Shown one piece after another: positions 1-6,530 of a stretch of 6,563 bases of DNA. This DNA is from Spirochaetota bacterium (lineage in GTDB: Bacteria; Spirochaetota; Spirochaetia; Treponematales; Breznakiellaceae). The stretch covers positions 1-6,563 of the forward strand of contig JAEWSV010000201.1 in the NCBI GenBank assembly GCA_023398155.1, written 5' to 3'. The notes under the pieces are model-generated. The model did not search any database and was not told where the DNA came from. It saw nothing but the letters and a program-made list of their open reading frames with translations. Position numbers and translations under genes: made by a program. Each line of letters starts with the position of its first letter. Within the stretch, counting starts at the first letter, position 1.

Positions 1-1927
1 GGGGGAGCCCTATCTCGTGCATCCGCTCGGAGTCGCCGAAATCCTCATCGACAATAAACTGGACGCCGACACCGTGGCGGCCGCCCTCCTGCACGATTCC
101 TTGGAGGACACGACGGCGAGCCGCGACGACATCGCGAACCGGTTCGGTACCGACGTCGCGCTCATGGTGGACGGGGTCACCAAGATCGCCGACCTATCAG
201 CCAAGAACAAGACCCTCGCGGAGGCGGAAAGCATCCGGAAAATGCTCTTCGCCATGGTCCAGGATATTCGGGTCATCCTTATAAAGCTCGCCGATAAGCT
301 CCACAACATGCGCACCCTGCAGTTCTTGCCGCCGGACCGCCAAAAGTCCATCGCGCAGGAATGCCTGGACATCTACGCGCCGCTCGCGGACCGGCTCGGC
401 ATCTCCTGGATGAAGGACGAACTCGAAGACCTCTCGCTCAAGCACCTCAACCGCGACGCCTACGACCAGATCAAGGGGATCGTCGCGCAAAAGAAGGGCG
501 AACGCGCCGAATTCCTGGACCGGGTCCAGGAAGCCATCTACCGCGAGGCCGCCGCGGTCGGCATCCGAATAACGGTGAGCTCGCGGGCCAAACATTTCTA
601 TTCGATTTACCAGAAGATGCGGAAGCGCAACAAAGGCGCCGACGAACTCTTCGACCTCCTCGGTATCCGTATCCTTTGCGATCAGGACGACGACTGCTAT
701 ACCCTCCTCGGCACGGTCCACCGCCTCTGGAAACCCATCGACGGGCGTTTCAAGGATTACGTCGCCATGCCAAAGGCGAACGGCTACCGGAGCCTCCACA
801 CCACCGTCATGAGTTTCGACGGCAAGCTCATCGAGATCCAGATCCGTACCTGGGAGATGCACCGGATCGCCGAATACGGCGTCGCGAGCCACTGGCTCTA
901 CAAGAAAGGAAGCACGAACGAGCTCGTCCGGGTCGAGGACCTCTCGATCGTCAACCGCCTCAAGGATTGGAAGAGCCTGGAGGGCGACGGAGCAGCTAAT
1001 GCCTCGGGAACTTTCCTTGAGGACATCAAGCGCGAGCTGCTCAAGGATTCCATCTACGTGTTCACCCCGCAGGGTAAGGTCATCGAGTTGCCCACGGGAT
1101 CGACGCCCATCGATTTCGCCTACCACATCCACTCGGCCATCGGCGAGCGTTGCGCGGGCGCCAAGGCCGACGGAGCCATCGTCCCGCTCACCTCGGAGCT
1201 CAAGAACACCCAGGTCGTGGAAATCCTCACGTCCCAGAACGCGCGTCCTCATCTCAATTGGCTCAGGGCGGTACGGACTTCCAAGGCGCGGAGCAAGATC
1301 CGCGCCTGGCTCCAGGCGAACGACGACAGCCTCATCATAGAGAAGAATATCGTCGCCAAGAAGAAGGCGGCGCAGATCCAGGCTAGCGCGGAAGCGCAGG
1401 CCGCGGCGATCGCGGCCCAGACGGCCGCGGCCAAGGCCGACGAGCCGATCCAGACCGTGCTCCACGGGTCGGTCAACCAGCACGGCGTGCTCCAGGTGCG
1501 CGTTGAGGACGAGCAGAACATGATGATCCGCTTCGCCAAATGCTGCGCCCCGGTGACCGGAGATCCCATCATCGGCTACGTTTCGCGCGGGAGGGGCATC
1601 ATCGTGCACCGCCGCACCTGCCGCAACGTAGCGAACATTCCGGATTTCGCCGAACGGAAGATCGACGTGGAGTGGGAAAACGCCGAATCGCACCTGGTCA
1701 AACGCTTCCGGGTGGAGGCGCGGCGCTCGTCGGACCTCTTTTCGGAGATCGAAGGAGCGGTCCGCAAGAACCAGGGCCATCTCATCGAGGGAAGGCTAGA
1801 AGAGAACGCGGCGAGCCGCCTCACGGGCTTCTTCACCATGGAACTGGAAGACCGCGACGACCTCAAGAAAGTCCTCAAGAACCTTCGCGGCATCCCCTCG
1901 GTCCTCTCGATCCAGACCCTGAATTAG
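1..1927 (+). CDS. rel: Bifunctional (p)ppGpp synthetase/hydrolase, Rel/SpoT family (5' end outside window)
   Basis: This cytoplasmic stringent-response enzyme transfers pyrophosphate from ATP to GDP/GTP and also hydrolyses (p)ppGpp. The frame is open from base 2 (GEPYLVHP...), so the GTG at 17 is internal. Numbering visible residues from base 2, the HD hydrolase site looks intact: H7, H31-D32, E35-D36, D98 and N102. The spacing matches the Streptococcus Rel enzyme (H53, H77, D144) and implies about 46 missing residues. The synthetase domain has D218 in FDLLGIR, RFKD at 249-252 (the bifunctional RxKD type, not the RelA-type ExDD) and E278 in EIQIRT. A TGS domain spans about 349-410. A zinc-finger-like domain has C514, C515, H536 and C540, and an ACT domain spans about 566-641. 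Between TGS and the cysteines lies an Ala-rich stretch (about 456-480) instead of a recognisable helical domain. No frameshift is seen. Family assignment is very sure; the exact gene name is less so. Confidence 0.97.
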   Translation, partial: GEPYLVHPLGVAEILIDNKLDADTVAAALLHDSLEDTTASRDDIANRFGTDVALMVDGVTKIADLSAKNKTLAEAESIRKMLFAMVQDIRVILIKLADKLHNMRTLQFLPPDRQKSIAQECLDIYAPLADRLGISWMKDELEDLSLKHLNRDAYDQIKGIVAQKKGERAEFLDRVQEAIYREAAAVGIRITVSSRAKHFYSIYQKMRKRNKGADELFDLLGIRILCDQDDDCYTLLGTVHRLWKPIDGRFKDYVAMPKANGYRSLHTTVMSFDGKLIEIQIRTWEMHRIAEYGVASHWLYKKGSTNELVRVEDLSIVNRLKDWKSLEGDGAANASGTFLEDIKRELLKDSIYVFTPQGKVIELPTGSTPIDFAYHIHSAIGERCAGAKADGAIVPLTSELKNTQVVEILTSQNARPHLNWLRAVRTSKARSKIRAWLQANDDSLIIEKNIVAKKKAAQIQASAEAQAAAIAAQTAAAKADEPIQTVLHGSVNQHGVLQVRVEDEQNMMIRFAKCCAPVTGDPIIGYVSRGRGIIVHRRTCRNVANIPDFAERKIDVEWENAESHLVKRFRVEARRSSDLFSEIEGAVRKNQGHLIEGRLEENAASRLTGFFTMELEDRDDLKKVLKNLRGIPSVLSIQTLN

Positions 1928-2568
1928 GACTCCCGGACGTCCACCACCCGCTCCACGAAGGGCGTCACCGCGTCCACGAGCGTTTGCCTGCTCAGTTCCT
2001 CCACCTTCAAGGTGCAGTAGGAATTCGTCGGGTCCTCCCCCTCGAAAGTGGCGAGGGAGAGAATGTTCCCGCCCGCCTTCGCGATGGCTCCGGCGAGCGC
2101 GGCGAGTTCGCCCTTCTTTTCGGGCATCAGGACCGTGAGGCGCACGCCCACGTGCCGAGCTCCGAACAGTTCGATGAACAGTTTGAAGAGGTCGGATTCG
2201 GTGATGATGCCGATGAGGACCTCGCCGCGCAGGACGGGCAATCCGGAGATGTTGTTGTCCGCCATGGTGCGCGCCGCTTCCTCGATGGGAAGGTCCTCGG
2301 TGACCGAGATCGGCTTCTTGGTCATCACCGTCTCGACCTTGAGCTTGGAGATGAGGTAATTGAGCTCGTAGATATCCAAGGAAGTCGCCGAGGAGGCCGA
2401 CGCGTGGCTGAGGTCGGAAGAGGTGACGATGCCGAGCAGCTTCCCCGCCTTATCGAGTACGGGGAGCCGATGGATCTTCTCGCGCCGCATGAGGGCCTGG
2501 GCATCGGGCACGGAAACATCGGGGGAAATGGTTACGGGATTCTTCGTCATACAACGGCCGACGTTCAC
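1924..2568 (-). CDS. Tandem CBS domain plus ACT domain protein (AcuB-like), probable metabolite sensor
   Basis: This is a soluble 214-residue protein with no signal peptide or membrane segment. CBS domain 1 covers about residues 6-55 and CBS domain 2 about 79-133. Each ends in the typical Thr-x-x-Asp-type ribose/phosphate contact (GIVTSSDL, GIITESDL). An ACT domain follows at about 141-212, with the KKGELAAL turn where ACT ligands often bind. CBS pairs commonly bind AMP, ATP or S-adenosylmethionine, and ACT domains commonly bind amino acids, so a sensor of energy and amino acid state is likely. Its target is unknown. The GTG start at 2568 is chosen because AGGAGG lies 6 bases upstream; the ATG at 2550 has no such site. 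It lies downstream of livF across a 114-base gap and may be read with the liv genes or from its own promoter. Its stop overlaps the rel stop. AcuB is the nearest named relative, but there is no acetoin gene here to support that name. Confidence 0.9.
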   Translation of the reverse strand: MNVGRCMTKNPVTISPDVSVPDAQALMRREKIHRLPVLDKAGKLLGIVTSSDLSHASASSATSLDIYELNYLISKLKVETVMTKKPISVTEDLPIEEAARTMADNNISGLPVLRGEVLIGIITESDLFKLFIELFGARHVGVRLTVLMPEKKGELAALAGAIAKAGGNILSLATFEGEDPTNSYCTLKVEELSRQTLVDAVTPFVERVVDVRES

Positions 2569-2574
2569 GGTGAA

Positions 2575-2580
2575 CCTCCT
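2575..2580 (-). promoter_or_regulatory. Shine-Dalgarno site fixing the GTG start of the CBS-ACT gene
   Basis: The minus strand reads a perfect AGGAGG, followed by six bases and then GTG at 2568. This spacing is near ideal, while the in-frame ATG at 2550 would lie 24 bases from the site. The GTG start is therefore preferred. Confidence 0.8.
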
Positions 2581-2601
2581 CTCAAGTTGGAAAACCGGAA
2601 A

Positions 2602-2617
2602 CGCCGCGGCCGCGGCG
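2602..2617. repeat. Perfect 16-bp GC palindrome in the leader of the CBS-ACT gene
   Basis: The sequence CGCCGCGGCCGCGGCG is its own reverse complement. It lies 22 bases upstream of the ribosome binding site of the CBS-ACT gene. A second short dyad lies nearby at 2631-2646, with GGGCGC and GCGCCC arms and a 4-base loop. On the minus strand the palindrome is followed by a T-rich but interrupted stretch (GTTTCCGGTTTT), so it could be a weak terminator after livF, an operator, or chance in GC-rich DNA. The palindrome itself is certain; its function is not. Confidence 0.5.
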
Positions 2618-2652
2618 ATACCGGCGCCCCGGGCGCGCTCGCGCCCCCTTCC

Positions 2653-2681
2653 GTTATAAGGCCGATCCGGCTCTACCGCAA
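2653..2681 (-). promoter_or_regulatory. Possible sigma-70-type promoter for the CBS-ACT gene
   Basis: On the minus strand, TTGCGG (2681-2676) and TATAAC (2658-2653) are separated by 17 bases. The -10 box matches the consensus at five of six positions, and the -35 box at three of six. Transcription would begin near 2646 and give a leader of about 80 bases containing the GC-rich dyads. It starts directly after the livF stop codon. This is a pattern match only; read-through from livF is the alternative. Confidence 0.35.
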
Positions 2682-2682
2682 G

Positions 2683-3396
2683 TCAAAGCCCGAGGTAGGC
2701 CTTTCGGACTTCCTCGTTCGCGAGCAGGCGATCCGAGCTATCTGACATCTTAATCACGCCGTTCTGGAGGACGTAGCCCTTGTGGGCGATCTTGAGCGCC
2801 ATGTTCGCGTTCTGCTCCACGAGGAATATCGTGGTCTTGCGTTCCTCGTTGATTTTCTTGATGATCTCGAAGATGTGTTGGACGATGAGCGGCGCGAGGC
2901 CGAGGGAAGGTTCGTCCAGCAGGAGGATGCGCGGCCGCGCCATGAGCGCCCTTGAAATGGCGAGCATCTGTTGTTCGCCGCCGCTCAGGGTGCCGCCCGG
3001 CTGGTTACGCCGCTCCGCGAGACGGGGGAACAACGAGAAAACCTCGTCGAGGTCTTTCTTGAGCCCATCCTTGTCGTCCCGGAGGAAGGCGCCCATGTCC
3101 AGGTTTTCCAGGACGGTGAGCTGAGGAAATATACGCCGCCCCTCGGGGACCTGGGAGATGCCCATCTGCACGATCCGGTGGGTCGGCTCGCGGGAGATGT
3201 CTTTCCCCTCGAGCAAGATCTCTCCGCTACGAACCTGGGTGATCCCGCAAATCGACATGAGGGTGGTCGTCTTGCCGGCGCCGTTGGCGCCGATGAGCGT
3301 AACGATCTCGCCCTCGTTGACCGAGAGCGAGATGTTTTTCAGGGCCTGGATGTTCCCGTAGTAGGTGCAAATATTCTTCAGTTCCATCAAAGCCAT
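2683..3396 (-). CDS. livF: Branched-chain amino acid ABC transporter, ATP-binding protein LivF
   Basis: This is one of the two cytoplasmic ATPases that power the LivHM channel. At 237 residues it has the usual family length. It shows Walker A GANGAGKT (36-43), the Q-loop Gln82 followed by the LivF hallmark VPEGRRIFP, signature LSGGEQQ (137-143), and Walker B ILLLD with Glu162. At the usual H-loop position it has VEQN, with Gln195 in place of His; this is normal for LivF proteins and not a defect. Its start lies one base after the livG stop. The ATG at 3396 is preferred over the in-frame ATG at 3387 because AGGAG sits six bases before it. Translation is probably coupled to livG. The substrate of the whole system could be branched-chain amino acids or a related compound, since this transporter family also carries urea, amides and other amino acids. 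Confidence 0.95.
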   Translation of the reverse strand: MALMELKNICTYYGNIQALKNISLSVNEGEIVTLIGANGAGKTTTLMSICGITQVRSGEILLEGKDISREPTHRIVQMGISQVPEGRRIFPQLTVLENLDMGAFLRDDKDGLKKDLDEVFSLFPRLAERRNQPGGTLSGGEQQMLAISRALMARPRILLLDEPSLGLAPLIVQHIFEIIKKINEERKTTIFLVEQNANMALKIAHKGYVLQNGVIKMSDSSDRLLANEEVRKAYLGL

Positions 3397-3397
3397 C

Positions 3398-4186
3398 TTA
3401 TTCTCCTAAATACGCCTTGATCACGTCGGGATTGCTCTTGATTTCGAGCGGCGTTCCCTCGGCGATGAGCTGACCGTAATCGAGCACGTAGATTCGTTCG
3501 GAAACGTTCATCACGAGGCTCATGTCGTGCTCGATGAGCAGGATAGTCACCTTCTCCTGCTCGCGTATCAGGTTGATGGTCTCTTCGAGTTCCTTGGTTT
3601 CGTGGGGGTTCATGCCCGCCACCGGCTCATCGAGGAGGAGGAGGAAGGGATCGGTCGCGAGGGCACGCGCGATCTCGAGGCGCCGCTGAGCGCCGTACGG
3701 AAGGTTGCGCGCCATCTCGTTGACGAATTTCTCCAGCTGCATCTTCTTGAGGATTGCGTAGCTCTCCTCCAAGAGACGCTGCTCCTCTTCGCGCGTCCGC
3801 TTATCGCGGATGATGGCATGCAGGATGCCGGCCTTGAGCGAGTTGTGGCGGCCGATCATGACGTTCTCCAACACGCTCATGTTGTTGAACAGCCGGATGT
3901 TCTGGAAGGTCCGCGCGAGTCCCTTGTGGTTGATGACGTGCGGCTTGAAGCCGTCGATTCGCTCCATCTGCTGGCCGGAGCGCTGGATGGATATCGTCCC
4001 TTCCGTAGGCTTATACACGCCGGTGATGCAGTTAAAGATCGTCGTCTTACCCGCGCCGTTCGGTCCGATGAGAGCCGCGATCTCGCCTTCATTGATGTGC
4101 ATGGAGACGCGGTCGATGGCGCGGAGGCCGCCGAACACCATGGAGAGGGCGTCTATCTCAAGAAGTTTGGTCCTATTCTCTGTCAT
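3398..4186 (-). CDS. livG: Branched-chain amino acid ABC transporter, ATP-binding protein LivG
   Basis: This is the second cytoplasmic ATPase of the Liv importer, expected to pair with LivF under the LivHM channel. It has 262 residues, the usual family length. Visible motifs are Walker A GPNGAGKT (41-48), Q-loop Gln95 in the family-typical LARTFQNIRLF, an ABC signature in the LivG form LPYGAQRR (162-169), Walker B LLLLD with Glu187, and the H-loop His220 in LIEHDM. The C-terminal part carries the LivG-type tail (YVLDYGQLIAEGTP...VIKAYLGE). Its ATG overlaps the livM stop in an ATGA arrangement (4183-4186), with GAGG seven bases upstream, which suggests translational coupling. All catalytic residues look intact. 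Confidence 0.95.
   Translation of the reverse strand: MTENRTKLLEIDALSMVFGGLRAIDRVSMHINEGEIAALIGPNGAGKTTIFNCITGVYKPTEGTISIQRSGQQMERIDGFKPHVINHKGLARTFQNIRLFNNMSVLENVMIGRHNSLKAGILHAIIRDKRTREEEQRLLEESYAILKKMQLEKFVNEMARNLPYGAQRRLEIARALATDPFLLLLDEPVAGMNPHETKELEETINLIREQEKVTILLIEHDMSLVMNVSERIYVLDYGQLIAEGTPLEIKSNPDVIKAYLGE
3403..3407 (-). promoter_or_regulatory. Shine-Dalgarno site for livF, inside the end of livG
   Basis: The minus strand reads AGGAG six bases before the ATG at 3396 and lies within the last codons of livG. It supports the first of the two possible livF starts; the second (3387) would be 15 bases away. Confidence 0.7.
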
Positions 4187-5472
4187 GGCTTAACCTCGGA
4201 AGCGGCGGCGCCGGAAGTCTCCGTGAAGGTGAATTTTTTACGGTTCCTCGGAATGAGTCCATCGGGCTTGAATATGATGATCACGATCATGGCGATTCCG
4301 TAGATCAGCATACGGTATTGAGCGAGAGGGCGGAAATACTCGGGCAAAAGCTTGAGGAGCATGGCGCCGAGTATCGCGCCGGGAATGGAGCCGGTACCGC
4401 CGATGACGACGGCCATGAGGACCATGATCGATTCCCACAGCGTAAAACTGTCGGGGTTGATGTAGGTAGTCTGGGAAGCGAGCACGACGCCCGCGATTCC
4501 CGCCCAGAACGCGCCGAGGGCGAACGTGGCCAGCTTATTTCTCACCAAGTTGATGCCCATCGCCTCGCAGGCGATCTCGTCCTCCCGCATGGCTTCCAAG
4601 GCGCGGCCGACGCGGGAATCCTCGAGTCGACGCACGATGAAGACGGTGAGAAGGACCAGCACGACGACGATGTAATAGATATAGGTCGCCGCAGGCTTCG
4701 GCGGAAGCCTGCTGTTGAAGAACCAGGGCCGCGGAATCAGGCTGATGCCAGCGGCTCCGCCCGTGAGGTCTCCCGAATTCTGGAGCACCATGCGGAGGAT
4801 CTCGCCGAAGGCTAAGGTGATGATAGCCAGGTAGTCGCCGCGCAGGCGCAATACCGGAAGGCTCAGGAGGATGCCGCAGATGACCGCGAGAACGCCGGCG
4901 GAAGGAAGCGCGATCCAGAAGAGCCAGCCCGGTTCGATGCCCGCGGCCGCGAAGGCGGGCCCCGCGTACTTCCAGAGGAGCCCGTACGTGTAGGCGCCGA
5001 CCGCGAAGAAAGCGGCATAACCCAGGTTGAGCAACCCGCCCTGCCCGACGACGATGTTGAGGCCGAGGGCCAAGATCACGTAGATGAGCGCCGTGATCAT
5101 GATGTTCGTATGGTACATGCCGAGTAGGAAGGGGTACGCCGCGACCAGCAGCGCGAAGGCGACGAGCAGCGACCTCCTGGCGAGCTTATTTTCCAGGTAC
5201 GCACCGAGACGCGCCTTCGCCTTGGAGAAAAGCGTAGGCTTCGCCGTCTTGTCCCCGCGCGTCTCGTTCCATTCGAGCGCCCGGTTCCATACGAAGGACA
5301 GGATGAAAGAGGCGACGGCCACCACGGGCAGGTACGCCCAACGGAATTGGACGGACGCCTTGCCGCTAGAAACCGATACTTTCATCACCATCATGGGGAA
5401 GAGAAGCACGACGAACCAGATGGCCTGAACGAGGGCTTGCGTCAATTCGGATTTGAGGGCTTTACGATCCAT
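4183..5472 (-). CDS. livM: Branched-chain amino acid ABC transporter, permease LivM
   Basis: This inner-membrane permease forms the transport channel with LivH. It has 429 residues, close to the long E. coli form (about 425) and longer than the ~300-residue short forms. The extra N-terminal part has two hydrophobic segments (about 15-32 and 45-62) joined by a charged loop (about 63-100) to a further segment at 101-120. The conserved core begins near 122. Family marks are GLNIVVGQGGLLNLGY (137-152), LRGDYLAIITLAFGE (210-224), the REDEIACEAMGI coupling region and, near the C-terminus, IGGTGSIPGAILGA. It starts four bases after the livH stop, with AAGGTG seven bases upstream lying in the end of livH. 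It overlaps livG by four bases. Confidence 0.95.
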   Translation of the reverse strand: MDRKALKSELTQALVQAIWFVVLLFPMMVMKVSVSSGKASVQFRWAYLPVVAVASFILSFVWNRALEWNETRGDKTAKPTLFSKAKARLGAYLENKLARRSLLVAFALLVAAYPFLLGMYHTNIMITALIYVILALGLNIVVGQGGLLNLGYAAFFAVGAYTYGLLWKYAGPAFAAAGIEPGWLFWIALPSAGVLAVICGILLSLPVLRLRGDYLAIITLAFGEILRMVLQNSGDLTGGAAGISLIPRPWFFNSRLPPKPAATYIYYIVVVLVLLTVFIVRRLEDSRVGRALEAMREDEIACEAMGINLVRNKLATFALGAFWAGIAGVVLASQTTYINPDSFTLWESIMVLMAVVIGGTGSIPGAILGAMLLKLLPEYFRPLAQYRMLIYGIAMIVIIIFKPDGLIPRNRKKFTFTETSGAAASEVKP

Positions 5473-5476
5473 CGTA

Positions 5477-6379
5477 CTACACCTTCTGTTTCTGGTTCTT
5501 GCCGAGAACCCCGTCGGGTTTTACGATAAGAATGAGAATGAGGATAACGAAGGCGAACGCGTCCTCGTAATCGCTGGAGATGTAGCCGGTACCGAGGCTT
5601 TCGGTCCAGCCTAGGATGAAGCTGCCGAGCACCGCGCCGGGGATAGAGCCGATCCCGCCGAGCACCGCCGCGACGAACGCTTTGATACCCGCGACGAAGC
5701 CGATGTAGTAATTGATCTGTCCCATATAAGAACAGATGAGCACGCCGCCGATCGCGGCGAGCGCCGAACCGATGACGAAGGTTACGGAAATGACCTGGTT
5801 GACGTTTACGCCGACGAGCTGCGCCATATCCTTGTCCTGCGCGGTCGCGCGCATGGCCTTTCCTATCCGCGTGAACTTGATCAGGAAGGTGAGCAGGATC
5901 ATGATGATCGCGGTTGATATCAGGATGATGAACTGGGTCGAATTGATATACTCGCGAACTGGCTTCAGGAAGGCGAATTCCGGCAAGTACGACGGAAACG
6001 GCAAATATTTCTCCGTTTGGACCAACAGCACGAAGTTCTGTAGGATCATGGAGATGCCGATAGCGCTGATGAGAGCGGACAGCCGCGGCTTGTTCCGCAG
6101 CGGTTTGTACGCCAAGCGCTCGATCGTGAAGCCGTACGCGGAAGAAAAAATTACCGCAGCGACGACGGAAAGAAGCAACACGAGAGGAACCGGGAGGCCC
6201 GCCGAAAAGAGGAACCCGCCGACGATCAGGGCGGTGAAGCCGCCGATCATGTACACCTCGCCGTGCGCGAAGTTGATGAGCTGAACGATTCCGTACACCA
6301 TCGTGTACCCGAGGGCGATCATGGCGTAGATCGAACCCTTCGCCGTCCCGCTCAAGAAAAGCTTAAGAAAATAGTCCAT
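5477..6379 (-). CDS. livH: Branched-chain amino acid ABC transporter, permease LivH
   Basis: This inner-membrane permease partners with LivM. It has 300 residues, about the family length (E. coli LivH is 308). It is strongly hydrophobic, with about eight membrane segments. Family marks are GYTMVYGIVQLINFAHGE (24-41), the GKAMRATAQDKDMAQLVGVN loop (173-192) expected to contact the ATPases, and KAFVAAVLGGIGSIPGAVLG (233-252). The ATG at 6379 is preceded by AAGGA at a spacing of eight bases. It is the first gene after a 151-base leader containing an intrinsic terminator, so its expression may be set separately from the binding protein gene upstream. Confidence 0.95.
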   Translation of the reverse strand: MDYFLKLFLSGTAKGSIYAMIALGYTMVYGIVQLINFAHGEVYMIGGFTALIVGGFLFSAGLPVPLVLLLSVVAAVIFSSAYGFTIERLAYKPLRNKPRLSALISAIGISMILQNFVLLVQTEKYLPFPSYLPEFAFLKPVREYINSTQFIILISTAIIMILLTFLIKFTRIGKAMRATAQDKDMAQLVGVNVNQVISVTFVIGSALAAIGGVLICSYMGQINYYIGFVAGIKAFVAAVLGGIGSIPGAVLGSFILGWTESLGTGYISSDYEDAFAFVILILILIVKPDGVLGKNQKQKV

Positions 6380-6421
6380 GCTGCAAATCCTTCTCCCCTG
6401 CGTCGCCGTCCGGTTCTTGAC

Positions 6422-6457
6422 GGAAAAAGTGGATTTATATCTATATCATACTTTTCC
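6422..6457. repeat. Inverted repeat flanking the AT-rich block upstream of livH
   Basis: GGAAAAAGT (6422-6430) faces ACTTTTCC (6450-6457), giving eight pairs with one extra A, around a 19-base AT-rich centre. It encloses the candidate -10 boxes, so it could be an operator. As RNA it would be a weak hairpin just after the terminator U-tract. Chance is possible because the arms are A/T-rich. Confidence 0.35.
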
Positions 6458-6462
6458 AAAAA
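6434..6462 (-). promoter_or_regulatory. AT-rich block upstream of livH, possible internal promoter
   Basis: This is the most AT-rich stretch in an otherwise GC-rich window. On the minus strand, TATAAA (6439-6434) lies 17 bases after TTTTTG (6462-6457). The -10 resembles consensus but the -35 is poor and overlaps the terminator U-tract. TATGAT just upstream is a second possible -10. A promoter here would allow livHMGF to be transcribed despite the terminator. The plus strand also shows two tandem copies of TATATC (6436-6447). Confidence 0.3.
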
Positions 6463-6498
6463 AATGAGCCGTTCCGGTCGTACGTCAACCGAAACGGC
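6458..6498 (-). terminator. Intrinsic terminator or attenuator between the binding protein gene and livH
   Basis: On the minus strand, GCCGTTTCGGT (6498-6488) pairs with ACCGGAACGGC (6478-6468) over 11 bp with one G-U wobble. The 9-base loop could close by two more pairs. TCA and then seven T residues follow (6464-6458). It begins 32 bases after the stop codon of the binding protein gene. The plus strand lacks a matching T-run, so it acts for minus-strand transcripts only. It probably ends most messages after the binding protein gene and lets part continue into livH. Confidence 0.85.
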
Positions 6499-6530
6499 CA
6501 AAAGGATTTTTAGTTCCGCGAATCGACGTC

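Noticed and set aside
17..19. GTG at 17 as the start of rel
   Set aside because: The frame is open to the window edge and the upstream residues GEPYL belong to the conserved HD domain, with about 46 residues expected before the first conserved His.
197..1780. A 527-residue open frame on the minus strand opposite rel
   Set aside because: It mirrors the rel coding frame in GC-rich DNA, is low in complexity (rich in Leu, Arg, Asp, Val), and shows no recognisable domain. Rel on the other strand is certain.
1540..2745. A 401-residue plus-strand open frame running across the rel 3' end, the CBS-ACT gene and into livF
   Set aside because: It crosses three well-supported genes in a different frame, is rich in Arg, Gly and His, and shows no domain. 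It is a codon-bias shadow.
2683..3396. Missing H-loop histidine in LivF
   Set aside because: Gln at this position (VEQN) is typical of LivF proteins, so this is not a degenerate ATPase.
3527..4303. A 258-residue plus-strand open frame opposite livG
   Set aside because: It is a shadow of livG and the end of livM. Its sequence has no motif and livG has intact ABC motifs.
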